In this document: positions 60,896-64,000 of the stretch, one piece after another
Layout of the letters: every line of letters begins with the position of its first letter
Position numbering within the stretch: the first letter of the stretch is position 1
Assembly (NCBI RefSeq): GCF_017165765.1
Contig: NZ_JAFGZD010000004.1
Coordinates: 124,001-188,000 of the forward strand
Length of the DNA stretch: 64,000 nt
Source: Pseudomonas capsici
GTDB lineage: Bacteria; Pseudomonadota; Gammaproteobacteria; Pseudomonadales; Pseudomonadaceae
Direction: 5' to 3'
The notes under the pieces: generated by a model
Database searches by the model: none
What the model was told of the DNA's origin: nothing
What the model saw: the letters and a program-made list of their open reading frames with translations, nothing else
Program-made: the position numbers and the translations under genes

Positions 60896-60979
60896 ATTGC
60901 AAGCCGCAGGCTTCAAGCTGCAAGTGAACGCATCGCTCCCATCGTTGCTCTTCTTGTGGCTTGAAGCTTGCGGCATGCA
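60896..60979. repeat. intergenic repeat of the GCTGCAAGCTTCAAG family
   Basis: ATTGCAAGCCGCAGGCTTC and its complement GGCTTGAAGCTTGCGGC are separated by about 45 bases, between dgcA and dgcB. Third copy of this family in the window. Confidence 0.65.
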
Positions 60980-60999
60980 CCTCGCCAGAGGTGACTCTG

Positions 61000-62961
61000 A
61001 TGTTAAACACCCTTCTCCCTCTCCTGCTGTTCGCAGCCCTGGCCCTTGCGGTGCTGGGCGCCTTGCGGCGGGTAAAAATGTGGCGCAACGGCCGGGCTTC
61101 CAAGGTCGATCTGCTGGGCGGGCTGCTGGCCATGCCCAAGCGTTACATGGTCGATCTGCACCATGTCGTGGCCCGGGACAAATACATCGCCAACACCCAC
61201 GTCGCCACAGCCGGTGGCGCGGTGGCGTCCATTGTGCTGGCGATTCTGGTGCATGGTTTCGGCCTGCATAACCGCTTCCTGGGCTATGCCTTGCTGCTGA
61301 TGTCGGCGGTGATGTTCGTGGGGGCGGTGTTTGTCTTTCGTCGTCGTCTCAATCCGCCATCGCGCCTCTCCAAAGGGCCGTGGATGCGCTTGCCGAAAAG
61401 TCTGATGGCGTTTTCCGCCAGCTTCTTTGTGGTGACCTTGCCGGTTGCGGGCATTCTTCCCGAGAACTTCGGCGGCTGGTTGCTGGCTGCGATTCTGGGT
61501 GTGGGCGTGTTGTGGGGCGTCAGTGAGCTGTTTTTCGGCATGACCTGGGGCGGGCCGATGAAGCACGCTTTCGCCGGAGCCCTGCACCTGGCCTGGCACC
61601 GGCGTGCCGAGCGCTTCGGTGGCGGTCGTTCCACCGGGTTGAAGCCGCTGGACCTTACTGATCCGAGCGCACCGCTGGGCGTGGAAAAGCCCGAGGATTT
61701 CACCTGGAACCAGTTGTTGGGTTTTGACGCCTGTGTACAGTGCGGCAAATGCGAGGCTGTATGCCCGGCGTTCGCTGCCGGACAGCCCTTGAACCCCAAG
61801 AAGCTGATTCAGGACATGGTGGTCGGTCTGGCCGGTGGCACCGATGCCAAATTTGCAGGCAGCCCCTATCCATCCCTCGACGGCAAGGGCAAGCCTCTAG
61901 GCGAACATGGCGGCAATCCGCATCAACCGATCGTCAATGGACTGGTGGACGCGGAAACCCTGTGGTCCTGCACCACCTGCCGGGCGTGTGTGGAAGAGTG
62001 CCCGATGATGATCGAGCACGTAGACGCCATCGTCGACATGCGCCGCCACCTGACCCTGGAAAAAGGCGCGACCCCTAACAAGGGCGCCGAAGTGCTGGAT
62101 AACCTGATCGCCACCGACAACCCCGGCGGTTTCGCGCCGGGCGGACGGATGAACTGGGCGGCGGATTTGAGCCTGAACCTGCTCAGCGAAAAGAAAACCA
62201 CCGATGTGCTGTTCTGGGTGGGCGATGGCGCGTTCGATATGCGCAACCAGCGCACGCTGCGAGCGTTTGTCAAAGTCCTGAAAGCCGCGAAGGTCGACTT
62301 TGCCGTACTGGGCCTTGAAGAGCGCGACAGTGGCGATGTGGCCCGTCGTCTGGGTGATGAAGCGACATTCCAGATGCTGGCCAGACGCAATATCCAGACG
62401 CTGTCCAGATACAGCTTCAAGCGCATCGTCACCTGCGACCCCCACAGCTTTCATGTGCTGAAAAACGAATACGGTGCCTTGGGTGGCGACTACCTCGTTC
62501 AGCATCACAGCACTTACATGGCTGAACTGCTTCAGGGCGGCGCGCTCAGGCTCGGGCAACACAAGGGCTCCAGCGTGACGTATCACGATCCCTGCTACCT
62601 GGGACGTTACAACGGTGAATACGAAGCGCCGCGCGAGGTATTGCGTGCCCTGGGTATCGAGATCAAGGAAATGCAGCGCTCGGGCTTCCGTTCCCGTTGC
62701 TGCGGTGGCGGGGGCGGTGCGCCCATCACCGATATTCCCGGCAAGCAGCGGATTCCCGACATGCGTATGGACGATATCCGCGAGACCGGTGCAGAACTGG
62801 TAGCAGTCGGTTGTCCACAATGCACGGCTATGCTTGAAGGTGTGGTCGAACCGCGGCCGCTGATCAAGGACATTGCCGAGCTGGTGGCCGATGCCTTGAT
62901 CGAAGAGCCGGTTGTCAGCAAGTCGGAGCCTGCCAGACGTGAACCTGCGGAGGTGCATTGA
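61000..62961 (+). CDS. dgcB: dimethylglycine demethylation iron-sulfur membrane protein DgcB
   Basis: The 653-residue protein has several N-terminal transmembrane helices (MLNTLLPLLLFAALALAVLG, GGAVASIVLAILVHGFGL, LMAFSASFFVVTLPVAGI). Next is a double [4Fe-4S] ferredoxin region (CVQCGKCEAVCPAFA and CTTCRACVEECPMM), and then two heterodisulfide-reductase-type CCG segments (YHDPCYLGRYN, RCCGGGGGAPI, CPQCTAML). It should pass electrons from DgcA and the ETF to the quinone pool. The ATG at 61000 has GAGGTGA upstream. The stop overlaps the etfA-like start by one base. Confidence 0.92.
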   Translation: MLNTLLPLLLFAALALAVLGALRRVKMWRNGRASKVDLLGGLLAMPKRYMVDLHHVVARDKYIANTHVATAGGAVASIVLAILVHGFGLHNRFLGYALLLMSAVMFVGAVFVFRRRLNPPSRLSKGPWMRLPKSLMAFSASFFVVTLPVAGILPENFGGWLLAAILGVGVLWGVSELFFGMTWGGPMKHAFAGALHLAWHRRAERFGGGRSTGLKPLDLTDPSAPLGVEKPEDFTWNQLLGFDACVQCGKCEAVCPAFAAGQPLNPKKLIQDMVVGLAGGTDAKFAGSPYPSLDGKGKPLGEHGGNPHQPIVNGLVDAETLWSCTTCRACVEECPMMIEHVDAIVDMRRHLTLEKGATPNKGAEVLDNLIATDNPGGFAPGGRMNWAADLSLNLLSEKKTTDVLFWVGDGAFDMRNQRTLRAFVKVLKAAKVDFAVLGLEERDSGDVARRLGDEATFQMLARRNIQTLSRYSFKRIVTCDPHSFHVLKNEYGALGGDYLVQHHSTYMAELLQGGALRLGQHKGSSVTYHDPCYLGRYNGEYEAPREVLRALGIEIKEMQRSGFRSRCCGGGGGAPITDIPGKQRIPDMRMDDIRETGAELVAVGCPQCTAMLEGVVEPRPLIKDIAELVADALIEEPVVSKSEPARREPAEVH

Positions 62962-64000
62962 TGAGCGACATTATCCGCCGTGACCCGCGTGCCGAATGGA
63001 TCGCACGTAACCGTCTGCACCCTTTGCATGCAGCGATGCAGCCCGTACAGACCAGTTGGATGGGACCTAATGGCCTTATGCGCAAGAATGTGCACGGGCT
63101 GGGCTTCATCGGCCCCAATGGTATCAAGCGCATCGACCGCAGCGGCGCGCAGCAGGGCGGGACGGTCAAACGTTCTGCGGCTGCCGAGATCAGCCTGCCG
63201 CTGCATCAAGTGCCGGAGCCTGCGTTTTACATCACCGTGGTGCCGGACATGGTCGGTGGCCGCCTGAGCAGTCACGACCGGGATCTGCTGGGGCTTGCCC
63301 ATCAACTGGCGGGCAGCGCTGGAGCGGTTCTGGCCGTGGTATTTGGCGAGCATAAGGAAAACACTTTCGAGACGGCGGGTGTCGACCGCCTGCTGGTTCT
63401 GGAAGGTGATGAGTTCAGCGGTTATTCACCGGAGCAGCGCGTGCAAGGGCTGCTGGCTGTGGATAACCAGTTCAACCCACGGCACTGGCTGTTGCCGGAC
63501 AGCCGCAGCGGCGGCGGTGAGCTGGGACGGCGTTTTGCTGCCAGCCTGGGCGAGCGTCCGGCGACCCGTGTCTGGCAGGTCAAGGACGAACAGTGCATCG
63601 GGCGTGCGGGAGCGGGCCGTGAAGACCTGGCCCGTCCGCTGGCGCGCCTGATTCTGGCCGCTGCCGAATGCGCCGAGCCGGTCAGTGAAACGCGCCATGA
63701 AGCGTTGTCGGTGGAGTTATCCACACGTGTGGCGCGCAGTCTTGCACGTATCGAGGACCTTGGCGCAGTCGCCGTGGATCCGGCAGTTATCCCCATGGCC
63801 GAAGCGGAGTTCATCTTCTCGGGCGGCAATGGCGTCAAGGACTGGGACTTGTTCCATCGCACGGCTGCGGCTCTGGGAGCGACCGAAGGTGCCTCCCGGG
63901 TAGCGGTGGACGATGGTTTCATGAGCCGGGACCGTCAGGTGGGGGCCAGCGGAACCTGGGTCACTGCACGTGTGTATGTGGCTGTGGGTATCTCTGGCGC
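62961..64000 (+). CDS. electron transfer flavoprotein alpha subunit paralogue (partial)
   Basis: The gene runs off the right edge; 346 codons are visible. The C-terminal part has the FAD-binding ETF-alpha signature (FSGGNGVKDWDLF, GASGTWVTARVYVAVGISG). A roughly 70-residue N-terminal segment (DIIRRDPRAEWIARNRLHPLHAAM) precedes the usual ETF N-terminal domain, longer than standard EtfA. It is coupled to dgcB by a 1-base overlap, so it serves dimethylglycine demethylation rather than fatty-acid oxidation. An etfB partner is expected just beyond the window. Confidence 0.9.
   Translation, partial: MSDIIRRDPRAEWIARNRLHPLHAAMQPVQTSWMGPNGLMRKNVHGLGFIGPNGIKRIDRSGAQQGGTVKRSAAAEISLPLHQVPEPAFYITVVPDMVGGRLSSHDRDLLGLAHQLAGSAGAVLAVVFGEHKENTFETAGVDRLLVLEGDEFSGYSPEQRVQGLLAVDNQFNPRHWLLPDSRSGGGELGRRFAASLGERPATRVWQVKDEQCIGRAGAGREDLARPLARLILAAAECAEPVSETRHEALSVELSTRVARSLARIEDLGAVAVDPAVIPMAEAEFIFSGGNGVKDWDLFHRTAAALGATEGASRVAVDDGFMSRDRQVGASGTWVTARVYVAVGISG

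Noticed and set aside
58020..61139. A 1039-codon open frame on the minus strand opposite dgcA
   Set aside because: Same reasoning: no domains, and the plus-strand genes are firmly identified.

Overview
The window is chromosomal DNA of a Pseudomonas, most like the P. syringae/P. fluorescens side of the genus. The evidence is gene content and order: betIBA, cbcXWV, gbdR, glyA-soxBDAG-purU-fdhA, metK-tkt-epd-pgk-fba and dgcAB. The DNA is GC-rich and carries many Pseudomonas-type REP/REPIN inverted repeats between genes. I see no rRNA, tRNA, CRISPR array, prophage or IS transposase. The species cannot be fixed from the sequence alone.

Layout. 1-7.4 kb: a BaiN/HI0933-type flavoprotein, the RNA helicase DbpA, an MdtD-like exporter and a TldD/TldE-like metallopeptidase pair. 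7.4-16.5 kb: choline oxidation (betA, betB, betI), the choline/betaine/carnitine ABC transporter (cbcV, cbcW, cbcX) and the AraC-type regulator gbdR. 16.5-21 kb: a chemoreceptor, a small TIGR02449-ZapA pair, low-specificity threonine aldolase and a TraX-like membrane protein. 21.2-31.7 kb: alaC, then glyA-soxB-soxD-soxA-soxG-purU-fdhA, which turn sarcosine into glycine, serine and detoxified one-carbon units. 31.9-36 kb: DUF2780, acyltransferase, retropepsin-like and GST genes. 34.8-40.1 kb: an iron-starvation unit (ECF sigma, FecR, TonB receptor with an STN signalling domain, PepSY membrane protein) behind a candidate Fur box. 40.3-46.5 kb: DeoR regulator, EamA, MAPEG, cytochrome c, DUF1090, exported DNA ligase LigB, LysE and a secreted protein of exact 20-residue repeats. 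46.8-55.7 kb: metK with an ArsR-methyltransferase regulator, then tkt, epd, pgk, three small lipoproteins and fba. 56.1-57 kb: DUF3010 and an LprI-like protein. 57.2-64 kb: dipeptidase-like, DUF5943, dgcA, dgcB and an etfA paralogue that runs off the right edge.

How it works together. Choline is imported by CbcXWV and oxidised by BetA and BetB to glycine betaine. The first demethylation (GbcAB) is not in the window. DgcAB with its ETF converts dimethylglycine to sarcosine, SoxBDAG yields glycine, and GlyA makes serine. Formaldehyde goes to FdhA and formyl-THF to PurU. The two demethylation blocks are about 28 kb apart, separated by iron, lipoprotein and central-carbon genes.

Most notable observations: a 155-bp hairpin element flanked by 10-bp direct repeats that splits a REP palindrome; 21-bp-spaced direct repeats before cbcX, glyA and the dipeptidase-like gene that could be GbdR sites; a 24-bp palindrome before the ArsR-methyltransferase/metK operon; a dipeptidase-family protein that has lost half of its zinc ligands; a DgcA whose Fe-S motif lacks one cysteine; a second-type ZapA pair; and the 20-residue NIFGGQDT-repeat secreted protein.
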